Positions 7,640 through 16,401 of a DNA stretch of 64,000 nt are shown in pieces (position 1 is the first letter of the stretch; each line of letters opens with the position of its first letter). The stretch comes from Bog-756 sp052326605. Lineage in GTDB: Bacteria; Actinomycetota; Acidimicrobiia; Acidimicrobiales; RAAP-2. The notes under the pieces were generated by a model. It was not told the origin of the DNA, made no database searches, and saw only the letters and a list, made by a program, of their open reading frames with translations. The stretch spans positions 74,221-138,220 of the forward strand of contig JBKQMB010000033.1 of assembly GCA_052326605.1 (NCBI GenBank). Direction: 5' to 3'. The translations under genes were made by a program, and so were the position numbers.

Positions 7640-9991
7640 GTGTCCCTGCGCGCCCGAAGGCAGACGCTCGTCGAACGGACCGACCTGCGCGGGGACGCGT
7701 TCTGTCGGGCCTATGCCGAGGCCGCCGACGAGTGGCTGACCGGCCTCTTCGATGAGGCCGCAGCGGAGGACGCCAGGGGGATGGCCCTCGTGGCCGTAGG
7801 TGGTTACGGGCGAGGCGAGCTCTGCCCGTTCAGTGACCTCGACGTGGTCCTCCTCCACCGCGGCCGACGTGACGTCTCGGCCACCGCCGACCGGATCTGG
7901 TACCCGGTGTGGGACGAGGGGATCTCCCTCGACCACAGCGTCAGGCGACCGAACGAAGCACTGGACATGGCCGCGGAGGACCTTCGGGTGGCGCTCGGAC
8001 TGCTTGATGCACGGGTGATCTGCGGCGATCCGAAGGTGGCCGAGCCCGTCCTCGAGGGCGCCCGCGACCGCTGGGTGAAGCAGAAGCCACCGTGGCTCGG
8101 GGTGCTGTCCGACCTGGTCGCCGAACGGCACCGCACCTCGGGGGATGTCGGGTTCCTGCTCGAACCGGACCTGAAGGAGTCCCACGGGGGACTGCGGGAC
8201 ATCGCCGCCCTCACCGCCCTCATGCAAGCCGTGCCCGTACTGGCCGACTACGTCGACACGATGGCCTTAGACGAGGCCCGGGCGGTCCTCACCACGATCC
8301 GGGTCGAGCTACACCGGCGGGCAGGCAGGGACCTGAACAAGTTGCTCCTCCAGGAACAGGACGAGGTGGCCAAGGCACTCGGAGAGCCGGACGCCGACGC
8401 GCTGATGCTGGCCGTGGCCACGGCGGGACGCACCGTCGCCTGGGAGGGCGACGACGCCTGGCGCCGCCGGGGCGCATGGTCGCGGGCCCGGGCCGGCCGC
8501 GGTCGGGGGCGCGGCAGCCAAGCGGCCACCACTCCCCTCACCCCGCTGCCCAACGACCCCGGCATCGGCGTCGCCGACGAAGAGGTCGTCCTCACCGCTA
8601 CCGCCGACGTCAGCGGGGACCCGTCGCTCTCGCTCCGCCTGGCGGCGGTGGCCGCCGAGAAGAACCTGCCCATCTCGCGGGACGCACTCAACCTGCTCGG
8701 GCGGGAGGCACCCTCCCCGCCCGTGCCCTGGCCGGACGACCTCCGGGCCACGCTGATCCGGGTACTCGCCACCGGACCCGCTGCCATCACCGCCCTCGAG
8801 GCCCTGGACCAGCGCCGCCTGCTCGAGCGGTACATCCCCGAATGGGCGACGGTTCGAAACAAGCCTCAACGAAACCCCTACCACCGGTTCACCGTCGACC
8901 GGCACCTCCTCGAGGCGTCCGCCAATGCCGCCACCCTGGCGCACCGGGTCAACCGGGTCGACCTGCTGTTGCTGGGCACCCTGCTCCACGACATCGGCAA
9001 GGGGTTCCCCGGCGACCACACCGAAGTGGGAATGGAAGTCGCGGCAGGCATCGCCACCCGCCTCGGGCTGATGCCCGAGGACGTCGACGCGATTGTCAAC
9101 CTGGTCCGGCTGCACCTTCTGCTGCCGGACTCCGCGACCCGTCGCGATCTCAACGATCCGGCCACCGCGGAACGGGTGGCCAAGGAGGTGGGAGACCGCT
9201 CCACCCTCGAGGTGCTCGCCGCGATGGTCGAGGCGGACAGCCTGGCCACCGGACCATCGGCGTGGGGATCGTGGAAGGCGGGGCTCGTCGCCGACCTGGT
9301 CGAGCGGACCAGCCGTCTCCTGGCCGGCGAGCCGGTTGCACCTCCCACTCCCTGGGTCACCGATGAGCTCCGGCTGATCATGGAAACCGTCCGGGCCCAG
9401 GGGGCGCCGGCGCTCTCGATCGACGACCCCATCGTGACCGTCGTGGCGCCCGACCGATCGGGCCTCTTGGCGGAGGTCACCGGGATGCTCGCCCTCCACG
9501 GGCTCAACGTCCGCTCCGCGGTGGTCGCCGGGGAGGAGGGAGTGGCAGTCGAGGTCTTCACCGTGGAACCCTCCCGTGGCCGGTGGCCGGCGGCGGCACG
9601 CCTCGCCGACGACCTGGGCGCCATCGTGGACGGCACGCTCGCCGTCGACAGGCAGCTGGCCGAGCGGGCCCACACCTATCGGAACGAGAAGCGGGCGACC
9701 AGCCCGAACCTGGTGTCGACGGAGGTGACAGTGGACAACCACGCCTCCGACACCGCCACCGTGGTCGAAGTCCGGGCAGAGGACGTGGAGGGCCAGCTCC
9801 ACCGAATCACGAGGGCACTCGTCGAGTGCCGGCTCGACGTGACCTCGGCCAAGGTCTCGACCTTCGGATCCGCGGTCGTGGACGCCTTCTACGTGCGGGG
9901 GCAGGACGGCCGGAAGCTGACCGACCCCCACAAGATCGCCATGCTCGAGCGCGCCATCGTCGAGCGGGTCGCCGAGTACGCCGGCGACTGA
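7640..9991 (+). CDS. glnD: [Protein-PII] uridylyltransferase / uridylyl-removing enzyme
   Basis: 783 residues from a GTG. GlnD adds UMP to the PII nitrogen-signal protein when glutamine is low and removes it when glutamine is high. The nucleotidyltransferase motif VGGYGRGELCPFSDLDVV is at about residues 53-70, with the G-R...S-D-x-D metal site. An HD hydrolase domain with LLHDIGKGFPGDH lies near 445-457. Two C-terminal ACT domains at about 596-665 and 707-775 (APDRSGLLAEVTGMLALHGL; VRAEDVEGQLHRITRAL) are the glutamine sensors. It is shorter than the roughly 890-residue enterobacterial enzyme but has all modules. A linker near residues 280-300 is Arg/Gly-rich. No amtB or glnB is adjacent, which is unusual for actinobacteria. 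Confidence 0.95.
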   Translation: MSLRARRQTLVERTDLRGDAFCRAYAEAADEWLTGLFDEAAAEDARGMALVAVGGYGRGELCPFSDLDVVLLHRGRRDVSATADRIWYPVWDEGISLDHSVRRPNEALDMAAEDLRVALGLLDARVICGDPKVAEPVLEGARDRWVKQKPPWLGVLSDLVAERHRTSGDVGFLLEPDLKESHGGLRDIAALTALMQAVPVLADYVDTMALDEARAVLTTIRVELHRRAGRDLNKLLLQEQDEVAKALGEPDADALMLAVATAGRTVAWEGDDAWRRRGAWSRARAGRGRGRGSQAATTPLTPLPNDPGIGVADEEVVLTATADVSGDPSLSLRLAAVAAEKNLPISRDALNLLGREAPSPPVPWPDDLRATLIRVLATGPAAITALEALDQRRLLERYIPEWATVRNKPQRNPYHRFTVDRHLLEASANAATLAHRVNRVDLLLLGTLLHDIGKGFPGDHTEVGMEVAAGIATRLGLMPEDVDAIVNLVRLHLLLPDSATRRDLNDPATAERVAKEVGDRSTLEVLAAMVEADSLATGPSAWGSWKAGLVADLVERTSRLLAGEPVAPPTPWVTDELRLIMETVRAQGAPALSIDDPIVTVVAPDRSGLLAEVTGMLALHGLNVRSAVVAGEEGVAVEVFTVEPSRGRWPAAARLADDLGAIVDGTLAVDRQLAERAHTYRNEKRATSPNLVSTEVTVDNHASDTATVVEVRAEDVEGQLHRITRALVECRLDVTSAKVSTFGSAVVDAFYVRGQDGRKLTDPHKIAMLERAIVERVAEYAGD

Positions 9992-10080
9992 CCGCGGCAC
10001 TCCTACCCCCCTCCGACCGGAAGTGATGGCGGCTGGACCATCAAACTGCCTGTTGCCTGGTAGATTGAGACGGGAGTGCT

Positions 10081-11250
10081 ATGTCGAACACCTACGCACA
10101 CTCGAGTTCGTCTCGACAGGCTCGCTCCCCGAGGGGACGGAAGGGCTGGGTTCTCGCCATCGTCCTGATGGCCTTGGCTGTCCTGGGTGTGAGCGCGGCC
10201 GCAGTGATCGTGCACACGAACGCCGATCGGGCCGCCGCATCACCGACGTCGGCTCCGATCAACCCCCCTTCAGCGGGACCGCTGAGCATCGTCTCGATGA
10301 ACCCGGCGGACGGGACCACCGGGTTGCCGAGTGACGCCACCATCTCGGTGCAGTTCTCGGTTCCGCTCAGCCCCCGCTCGCCCGCGCCGACACTGACACC
10401 GCCGGTTGCGGGTTCGTGGCAGGTGGTGACACCCACCACCTATGCCTTCGTGGCCTCGGCCCCGCTGGTTCCCTCCTCCACCGAGACGGTCTCGGTTCCC
10501 GCCGGTCCGACCGGCGTGGACAGCATGACCGGTAAGAGACTCGGACAGCCGTCGACCGTGCAGTTCACCGTGGCACCCGGCAGCACGCTCCGGCTCCAGC
10601 AATTGCTGGCCCAGCTCGGCTACCTGCCGGTGAGCTTCACCCCGGCCGGATCGTTGACCGCCCCGCAGGAGGCGGCCCAGGCGCAGGAGGGCACCTTCGC
10701 CTGGCGGTGGACGGAGCCGGCGTCCCTGGAGAGCCTGTGGTCGGCGGGTACCGCCAACGAGATCACCCGTGGGGCGGTGATGGCCTTCGAGTCCCAGCAC
10801 GGATTGAAGTCGGACGGTCTGGCCGGACCGTCCGTGTGGGAGCAGCTGCTGGCCGACGCATCGGCCGGTACCGTCGACCCCAACCCGTACAACTACGTCT
10901 TTGTCTCCAAGGCCCTGCCCGAGACCACCACCGTCTACAGCAACGGGGCCGAGGTGTACTCAACCAGGGCCAACACCGGTGTCCCAGCAGCGCCCACGGC
11001 GTCGGGGACCTTTGCCGTCTACGTGCGCTACACGGTGACGACCATGACGGGTACCAACCCGGACGGATCGAAGTACTCCGATCCGGGCATCCCGTGGGTG
11101 AGCTACTTCAACGGAGGCGATGCCCTGCACGGATTCGTGCGGGGCAGCTACGGCTTCCCGCAGAGCGACGGCTGCGTCGAGATGCCGCCGGCCAATGCCG
11201 CCGTGGTGTACCCGCTCACGCCCATCGGTACCCTGGTCACCGTCTCCTAG
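10081..11250 (+). CDS. L,D-transpeptidase with Ig-like and peptidoglycan-binding domains
   Basis: 389 residues. A cytosolic N-terminus is followed by one transmembrane helix at about residues 22-45 (WVLAIVLMALAVLGVSAAAV), then an Ig-like domain (about 65-160, NPADGTTGLPSDATISVQFS), a PG_binding_1-type domain (about 170-265, ending GLKSDGLAGPSVWEQLLADA), and a C-terminal YkuD domain. The catalytic motif is HGF...GFPQSDGCVEMP, with Cys near residue 365 and His near 350. Such enzymes form 3-3 cross-links in peptidoglycan outside the membrane. The motif has SDGC where many family members have SHGC; that position tolerates Asp in some actinobacterial enzymes. Confidence 0.92.
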   Translation: MSNTYAHSSSSRQARSPRGRKGWVLAIVLMALAVLGVSAAAVIVHTNADRAAASPTSAPINPPSAGPLSIVSMNPADGTTGLPSDATISVQFSVPLSPRSPAPTLTPPVAGSWQVVTPTTYAFVASAPLVPSSTETVSVPAGPTGVDSMTGKRLGQPSTVQFTVAPGSTLRLQQLLAQLGYLPVSFTPAGSLTAPQEAAQAQEGTFAWRWTEPASLESLWSAGTANEITRGAVMAFESQHGLKSDGLAGPSVWEQLLADASAGTVDPNPYNYVFVSKALPETTTVYSNGAEVYSTRANTGVPAAPTASGTFAVYVRYTVTTMTGTNPDGSKYSDPGIPWVSYFNGGDALHGFVRGSYGFPQSDGCVEMPPANAAVVYPLTPIGTLVTVS

Positions 11251-11301
11251 TTTCGTCACGCTCCGCACCGGTGGGTACCCGGCCGGCGGGCTCCAGCCCC
11301 G

Positions 11302-11997
11302 TCACTCCGGCCGGCGGGCCCAGGGGAAGTCCGGGCGGCGGTCGCGAATGGCCGCCACACCCTCTCGTGCATCGGGTCCGAGGAAGCCGATCATCTCCAG
11401 GGCCAGCGACTTACCGAACACCGGTGCGTTGGTCATCATCCACTGATTGAGCACCCGCTTCGCCCACTGGACCGCGGTCCGGCTCCCCCGGGCCAGTCGT
11501 TCGGCCACGGCCAGGGCCTCGGCGACCACGTCCTCGTCGGGGGCTCACCGGGTCACCAGTCCGATGCACTCGGCCTCGGCACCGTCGATGAACTCGGCGC
11601 TCATCAGGTAGTGCTTGGCCTTGGCCATCTCGCAGAGGAGCGGCCAGAGGATGGCGGGATGATCGCCGGCGGCCACCCCTGACCGGGTGTGACCGTCGGA
11701 CAGCCGGGCAGTTGCGGCGGCGGCGTGGTCGGTGGTCATCTTCTCCACCATGGACAGGTCCCCTCCGACCGAGAATGCAGTTCCTGCACCGGTGATCACC
11801 GAGACGACCACCGAGTCGTCGGCGTCCACCACCGGCCAGATGTGCGAGAGCTCGCGATGCAGGCGCTCGTTGGCCACATTCAGCACCTAGGGCCGATTGA
11901 TGGTGATGAGGAGGACCCCATCGGCCGGTCGACCGAAGGCGAGATGCTCGCAGTCGGCGTAGTCGGCAAAGAGAACGGAGCGCGGGTGGTCGGTCAT
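11302..11997 (-). pseudogene. Enoyl-CoA hydratase pseudogene (two in-frame stops plus an internal deletion)
   Basis: One continuous minus-strand frame has enoyl-CoA hydratase/isomerase features from MTDHPRSVLFADYADC at 11997 to the end at 11302. It is broken by TAG at 11887-11889, where the family has a residue after INRP, and by TGA at 11545-11547, just after IGLVTR. Around 11706-11740 the sequence jumps from KMTTDH straight to AAAATARLSDGHTR. That omits roughly 40 residues, which in intact homologues carry the AINGPAVGAGLA oxyanion-hole segment. GDLSMVEKM, GVAAGDHPAILWPLL and the C-terminal helices remain recognisable. The remaining frame is undisturbed, so decay looks recent. It follows the methyltransferase gene by 7 bp. 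Confidence 0.85.
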
Positions 11998-12004
11998 GTC
12001 CGGA

Positions 12005-13003
12005 TCATTGCTCCATCAACGGATGGCGCAGCCCGAGCTCGACCAGCGACTGGTCGGGATGGCGCGGCTCGACCGCGCCCGGCCGTGCACCGGGGGTGGC
12101 GAGGACGTAGATGTTCCAGAACGGTGCCAGCCCTGCCGGCTCGATGTCGGCATAGAGCCGGCGCTCCACCTCGGGGCACCGGGTGAAGCCGGCGTCGGCG
12201 AATCGCTCCGTCCACCACCTGAAGGAAGCAATGGTCAGATGTCCCTCCACCAACCGTCCCTCGGCATCGACCGCCAGATCCTCCTCGGGCACCGGTCCGG
12301 GGTACTCGGGGCCCAGCGAGCGGTAGTGGTCCAACCGCTCCGGCCGGACCTTGCCTTCGAAGTGGCCGTCGGGTCCGGACGCATTGACCCCGAAAGACGG
12401 GATGGTGGCGTACAGGTAGCCACCACACACCCTGGCCAGCTCGGTCAAGGCGGCGGGCACCCGATCGGGCGGAAGATGCTCCAGGATCTCCAGCGCCGTC
12501 ACCAGCTCGAAAGTGCAGTCGCGCCAGGGAAGGCCGGCGAAGAGGTTGGCCACCCGGACGTGCCCGGCGGCCCCGGGGGTGGCGTGGTCGATGGCGAACT
12601 GGCTGAGATCACAGCCCTCGGCGTCGAAACCCCTTTCGCGGAGCACCTCCACCAGGTAGCCGGTGGCACACCCCACGTCCAGGGAGTTGGCCACCTCGAA
12701 GTTCCTCCACAGCAACCACCCGGCGATATCGGCGTTGGAGGCGATGCGGTCGTAACGGGCGTAGCCTGAACGCCCGGCGCGATCACCCGACGCGTCGCGG
12801 CCCTCACCGAAGTAGCTGCCCCCGTACGTGTCGGCGATGCCGGCCTCCCGGGCCTCGGCCAGGGCGAGCCCGCGCTCGGCCGCGCCGGTCAGCTCTCTCC
12901 CCGAGACGGCCATCACCCGACGCGTCCCCGCGGACACGGTGGCCACGCGGACCAGCGCCCGACGCACCCCGTCGACGGCCGGCTTCCATCGGGCACTCGG
13001 CAT
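12005..13003 (-). CDS. Class I SAM-dependent methyltransferase
   Basis: 332 residues. The SAM-binding motif I is SLDVGCATGYLVEVLRERGF (about residues 107-126), followed by the acidic strand end GCDLSQFAIDHA, then ALEILEHLPPDRVPAALTEL, the typical motif around the active cleft. About 90 residues precede the fold and a longer C-terminal part (SFRWWTERFADAGF) follows it. The substrate is unknown; sequences of this type methylate small molecules, lipids or sugars. It begins just upstream of the broken enoyl-CoA hydratase and may have been co-transcribed with it. Confidence 0.85.
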   Translation of the reverse strand: MPSARWKPAVDGVRRALVRVATVSAGTRRVMAVSGRELTGAAERGLALAEAREAGIADTYGGSYFGEGRDASGDRAGRSGYARYDRIASNADIAGWLLWRNFEVANSLDVGCATGYLVEVLRERGFDAEGCDLSQFAIDHATPGAAGHVRVANLFAGLPWRDCTFELVTALEILEHLPPDRVPAALTELARVCGGYLYATIPSFGVNASGPDGHFEGKVRPERLDHYRSLGPEYPGPVPEEDLAVDAEGRLVEGHLTIASFRWWTERFADAGFTRCPEVERRLYADIEPAGLAPFWNIYVLATPGARPGAVEPRHPDQSLVELGLRHPLMEQ

Positions 13004-13105
13004 GGGGAGGAGGTTAGCCGTGGTCCGATTCGGCCTCTTGCCGAGGCCGGCCGGCGCTGGATACCGTCCGCGACCCCCAATGGAGCATGACTATCACTCA
13101 TCGTG

Positions 13106-13134
13106 TGGATAATCTCACTCTGAGCAGTTATCCT
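13106..13134 (+). promoter_or_regulatory. Candidate promoter with overlapping inverted repeat
   Basis: A possible -35 (TGGATA, 13106-13111) and -10 (TATCCT, 13129-13134) are spaced by 17 bases. The same bases form an inverted repeat GGATAA (13107-13112) / TTATCC (13128-13133) with a 15-base spacer, so a dimeric regulator could cover both boxes. It would drive the DUF4388 gene with a leader of about 65 bases. Confidence 0.35.
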
Positions 13135-13205
13135 GGTAGGTGAAGAGCCTCGACCGAAGGACAGGGTGGATGGTCAGGAGACGCGGGTCCACGGGAGGAT
13201 CACCA

Positions 13206-14264
13206 ATGGACGAGCAGCGTGGGACAACGGAGCAGCGTGTGACAACGGACCAGCCTTTGACAACGGAGCAGAGCCCCTTCCGGGCGTTCGGCTCACCGAG
13301 AGGCGCTGCGGCGCACGACGTCGAACCGCTTCCCACGCCGACTCTGGCATCCGCCCTCTCGCCCCGGGGCGAGGACGAAGCAGCCACGAGCCAGGTGGGG
13401 CCCACTGAGGTGGCACCGACCGCGTCGCTGCTGGGTTCGCTTTCGGACTTCAACCTCTCCGACGTCCTGACCCTGCTGGCCTCCACCGGGAAGACCGGTG
13501 AGTTCCAGGTGGCAGGCCAGAACGTGGACGGCAGGCTCTGGTTCGACCACGGCGCACTGTCCAGCGCCCATGTGGGAGCGGCCACCTCCATGGGCCAGGC
13601 GGTGTTCGAACTGGCCTGTGTGACAGACGGCTTGTTCTCCTTCACCCCGGGACTCGTCTCCTCCAGCGGTCAGCCGAACGTTCCGGTGGTCGCCGTCCTG
13701 CAGGAAGTCCGCCCCCGTGTCGAGGAGTGGAAGGAGATCCGCGACGTGGTGCCACTCGAGGCAATCGTCGGCCTGTCGCCCACTCCACCCGGCCAGGATG
13801 TCCAAATCCGCAGCGACCAGTGGCAGGTACTGACGACGGTCGGCACCGGCGGCCTTTCGGTCAAGAGGGTGCTCGACACCATCGGGGGCGACCAGATCAC
13901 CGGGCTACGCACCTTGCGCGACCTGCAGGTAGCGGGGCTCATCGTCGTCCTTCCGGCCCCGGATGGGCCGACCTCCGACGAGGGGACGCGGGCGTCGGCC
14001 GTTCCGTCCCCGCCCGCCACCGACATCACAGAAGTGTCGCCGCCGACCGCCGACCTCATCGAAGAGGTCGGAGCCGACGGCTTGGCGAAATTGCCTCCTC
14101 CTGGCGACCCGGTCCCGGCGGCGGGCGGTCTTGACGACCGGTGCCGGAGCCTGACGCAGGTGGCCATGATGCCGCCGCCGATCAATGCCGATCCGTGGTC
14201 GCCGATCGCGGAGTCCGAAGCGAATCATTCCGGCGCCGATCTCGGGGACAACGGCTTCGACTGA
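13206..14264 (+). CDS. DUF4388 domain protein
   Basis: About 352 residues from the ATG at 13206, preceded by GGGAGG; the frame is open 22 codons further up from a GTG. After a low-complexity start there is a DUF4388 module at about residues 78-180: LLGSLSDFNLSDVLTLLAST, then GKTGEFQVAGQNVDGRLWFD, the strand pair seen in PatA-like and gliding/c-di-GMP-linked proteins. A second winged-helix-like part follows (WQVLTTVGTGGLSVKRVLDT), and the C-terminus is Pro-rich and probably disordered. The N-terminus contains an 18-base tandem repeat at 13221-13274, encoding three TT(E/D)Q units. The role is unknown; regulatory scaffolding is likely. Confidence 0.75.
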   Translation: MDEQRGTTEQRVTTDQPLTTEQSPFRAFGSPRGAAAHDVEPLPTPTLASALSPRGEDEAATSQVGPTEVAPTASLLGSLSDFNLSDVLTLLASTGKTGEFQVAGQNVDGRLWFDHGALSSAHVGAATSMGQAVFELACVTDGLFSFTPGLVSSSGQPNVPVVAVLQEVRPRVEEWKEIRDVVPLEAIVGLSPTPPGQDVQIRSDQWQVLTTVGTGGLSVKRVLDTIGGDQITGLRTLRDLQVAGLIVVLPAPDGPTSDEGTRASAVPSPPATDITEVSPPTADLIEEVGADGLAKLPPPGDPVPAAGGLDDRCRSLTQVAMMPPPINADPWSPIAESEANHSGADLGDNGFD

Positions 14265-14341
14265 GCACCGGGCCGTCCTGCCCGCGGACGGATGACGCCT
14301 GCACTGCAGACTGACCCCTCATGTCGTGCCTGGGCCGTACC

Positions 14342-14965
14342 TCACGTGGTGGAGGTGATCGTGCAATTGCCGTTCTGCTGGCAGTGATGCACCACCGCGA
14401 CGATGATGACTGCCAGGACGACCCCGATCACAATGCCCGCGAACCCGATGATGATGCCGGCCAGGGCCATCCCGCCGCCCCGTTGCATCCCCGCTGACCG
14501 CTTGATCTGGGATCGGGCGATGAACCCGAACACGATGGCCAGCACCGCACCGATGCCGTAGAGCCAGAAGAAGAAAGAGCACACCAGCGAGGCGATAGCC
14601 AGGCCGTTGGTCTTGGGTGCCGCCAGGTAACCGTACGGTGCACCGCCAGGGGGGTAGCCGTAGCCGGCGTCGACCATCGGCGGATATCCCGGGCCGACCG
14701 GCGGTGGCCCGAACCCTCCGGCACCCGGCGGTGGGCCGTAGCCAGGGGCAGGTTGGGGGCCGTAGCCCGGGGCAGGTTGGGGGCCGTAGCCCGGGGGCAC
14801 TCCCCCGGCATCCGGGCCAGGGAACGGAACGGGCGGTGGCCCCGAACCGTCGGGGATGGCCGGCGTCGCCAGGGACGGCGTGGCGTCTCCGGGCACCTGT
14901 TCTGGCGAGTACCACTTCCCATCCGAGGCCTGCCACCACCCGGGTCCCTGCGCTACGTCACTCAC
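14342..14965 (-). CDS. DUF4190 membrane protein with Gly/Pro/Tyr repeats
   Basis: 207 residues. The N-terminus GPGWWQASDGKWYSPEQ is a short WW-like motif common in acidimicrobial membrane proteins. A low-complexity stretch follows with an 8-residue repeat (GYGPQPAP) at about residues 58-82, encoded by a 24-base tandem repeat. The C-terminal half has two hydrophobic helices (about 123-147 and 160-190) with ARSQIKRSAG between them, the DUF4190 signature. It ends in a short outside tail with two Cys (HHCQQNGNC). The function of the family is unknown. Confidence 0.8.
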   Translation of the reverse strand: MSDVAQGPGWWQASDGKWYSPEQVPGDATPSLATPAIPDGSGPPPVPFPGPDAGGVPPGYGPQPAPGYGPQPAPGYGPPPGAGGFGPPPVGPGYPPMVDAGYGYPPGGAPYGYLAAPKTNGLAIASLVCSFFFWLYGIGAVLAIVFGFIARSQIKRSAGMQRGGGMALAGIIIGFAGIVIGVVLAVIIVAVVHHCQQNGNCTITSTT

Positions 14966-15007
14966 GCCATGGCCTCCTGACCGCTCGAAGAACGACGCTA
15001 GCGCCCG

Positions 15008-15640
15008 TCACGGAGACGAGGAGGAACCCGGTCCCGAAGTCAGGCGCGCAGCGAGTGCCCGGAAGGCTCTGCCCCGATGGGACATCTCGTGCTTCTCGGC
15101 CGGGCTCATCTGTGCGAACGTGCGCCCGTCGCAACCGTCGGGGGCGAACACCGGGTCGTAGCCGAAGCCCGAGTCACCGGCCGGGGCCGGGGTGATCGTG
15201 CCGGTCACCTTCCCGTCTTCCCACACATCGCTGCCATCGGGATAGGCGACCAGGGCCACGCAGCGGAACTGCGCCGACCTGCGTTCCGGTGCCTCGGCTC
15301 CCGCCCGCTCCAACTCATCGAGCAGCTTGGCGACGTTGTCCGCATAGGTGGCGTGCTTTCCCGCGAACCGGGCCGAGTAGACGCCGGGGGCTCCGCCCAG
15401 GGCTTCCACCTCCAGGCCGGTGTCGTCCGCCACCGCCGCAAGCCCGGTCGCCTCGACAAGCGCACGGGCCTTCAGCCGCGCATTGTCGACCAGGGTGTCC
15501 CCTGTCTCCTCGACATCGGTGACCGACGAGGGTCGGGGTACCAGCTCGATTCCGGGGACACTCCCCAGGATGGCCGCTATCTCCGCGACCTTGTCCGGAT
15601 TGGCGCTGGCCACGACCAGACGGTGCGTCGGCACGGTCAC
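15008..15640 (-). CDS. rdgB: XTP/dITP diphosphatase (RdgB/HAM1)
   Basis: 210 residues from a GTG that overlaps the rph stop as GTGA. The enzyme hydrolyses non-canonical purine triphosphates (dITP, XTP) to monophosphates and so keeps them out of DNA and RNA. Family signatures are present: VASANPDKVAEIAAIL at the N-terminus, ETGDTLVDNARLKARALVEA, VADDTGLEVEALGGAPGVYS with the acidic metal site, SGFGYDPVFAPDG, and AEKHEMSHRGRAFRAL. Length and motif order are standard. The overlap and order rph-rdgB match the conserved actinobacterial pair. Confidence 0.96.
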   Translation of the reverse strand: MTVPTHRLVVASANPDKVAEIAAILGSVPGIELVPRPSSVTDVEETGDTLVDNARLKARALVEATGLAAVADDTGLEVEALGGAPGVYSARFAGKHATYADNVAKLLDELERAGAEAPERRSAQFRCVALVAYPDGSDVWEDGKVTGTITPAPAGDSGFGYDPVFAPDGCDGRTFAQMSPAEKHEMSHRGRAFRALAARLTSGPGSSSSP

Positions 15641-16401
15641 CGGGGGGAGGGAGGCTCCGCCAACACCTCGACCTGCATGTCGAGGAGTTGGGCGATCCCA
15701 TGCTCAGCCAGGCTGAGCATCTCGTCGAGCTCTCCCTTGGTGAACGGCATCCCCTCCGCCGTCCCCTGGACCTCGATGAACCGCCCGGACGAGGTCATCA
15801 CCACGTTCATGTCCACCTCGGCCCGGCTGTCCTCCTCGTAGGGCAGATCGAGCATGCACACCCCGTCGACCACGCCCACCGACACGGCAGCCACCGCCTC
15901 GGTCAGCGGATTGGCCCGGAGCACCCCCTTCTGGACCAGCCGGGTGAGCGCGTCGTGCAGGGCGACATAGGCGCCACAGATGGACGCGGTTCGGGTGCCG
16001 CCGTCGGCTTGCAGCACATCGCAGTCCACGGTGATCTGCAGCTCGCCCAGGGCCACCATGTCGCACACCGAGCGCAGCGACCTCCCGATCAGCCGCTGGA
16101 TCTCCTGGGTCCGGCCCGACTGGCGGCCCTTGGCCGCCTCGCGGGCGACCCGCTCGCCCGTCGACCCCGGGAGAAGCGAGTACTCGGCGGTCACCCAACC
16201 CTTGCCACTTCCCCGCATCCACGGTGGCACCCGCTCCTCCACCGAGGCCGTGCACAGCACTCTGGTCCGGCCCATCGACACCAGCACCGACCCCGGCGCG
16301 AACACGGTGAAGTCACGTTCGAACGCAGCGGGCCTCAGTTGGTCGGTGACCCGGCCATCGGTTCTGCCGGTCACCCCCTGGGCAGTCGTTCCCTCGGTCA
16401 T
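15637..16401 (-). CDS. rph: Ribonuclease PH
   Basis: 254 residues. RNase PH is a phosphate-dependent 3' exonuclease that trims tRNA 3' ends. Recognisable blocks are RPAAFERDFTVFAPGSVLVS, RVLCTASVEERVPPWMRG, GWVTAEYSLLPGSTGERVAR, the phosphate-site region GRSLRSVCDMVALGE, TVDCDVLQADGGTRTASICG and LDLPYEEDSRAEVDMNVVM. The start ATG overlaps the stop of the upstream metallo-hydrolase (ATGA), and its stop overlaps rdgB, so the three genes form a tightly coupled operon. Confidence 0.96.
   Translation of the reverse strand: MTEGTTAQGVTGRTDGRVTDQLRPAAFERDFTVFAPGSVLVSMGRTRVLCTASVEERVPPWMRGSGKGWVTAEYSLLPGSTGERVAREAAKGRQSGRTQEIQRLIGRSLRSVCDMVALGELQITVDCDVLQADGGTRTASICGAYVALHDALTRLVQKGVLRANPLTEAVAAVSVGVVDGVCMLDLPYEEDSRAEVDMNVVMTSSGRFIEVQGTAEGMPFTKGELDEMLSLAEHGIAQLLDMQVEVLAEPPSPR

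Noticed and set aside
8309..10000. A 563-codon minus-strand frame opposite glnD
   Set aside because: Antisense shadow of glnD with biased composition; glnD has all its catalytic motifs on the plus strand.
11545..11886. Two separate small genes in place of one broken enoyl-CoA hydratase
   Set aside because: Both halves and the stretch upstream of the TAG are in the same frame and align to consecutive parts of one enzyme family, so a single pseudogene explains them better.
13221..13274. A minisatellite or regulatory repeat before the DUF4388 domain
   Set aside because: The 18-base tandem repeat is in frame and simply encodes TT(E/D)Q units of the protein's low-complexity N-terminus.
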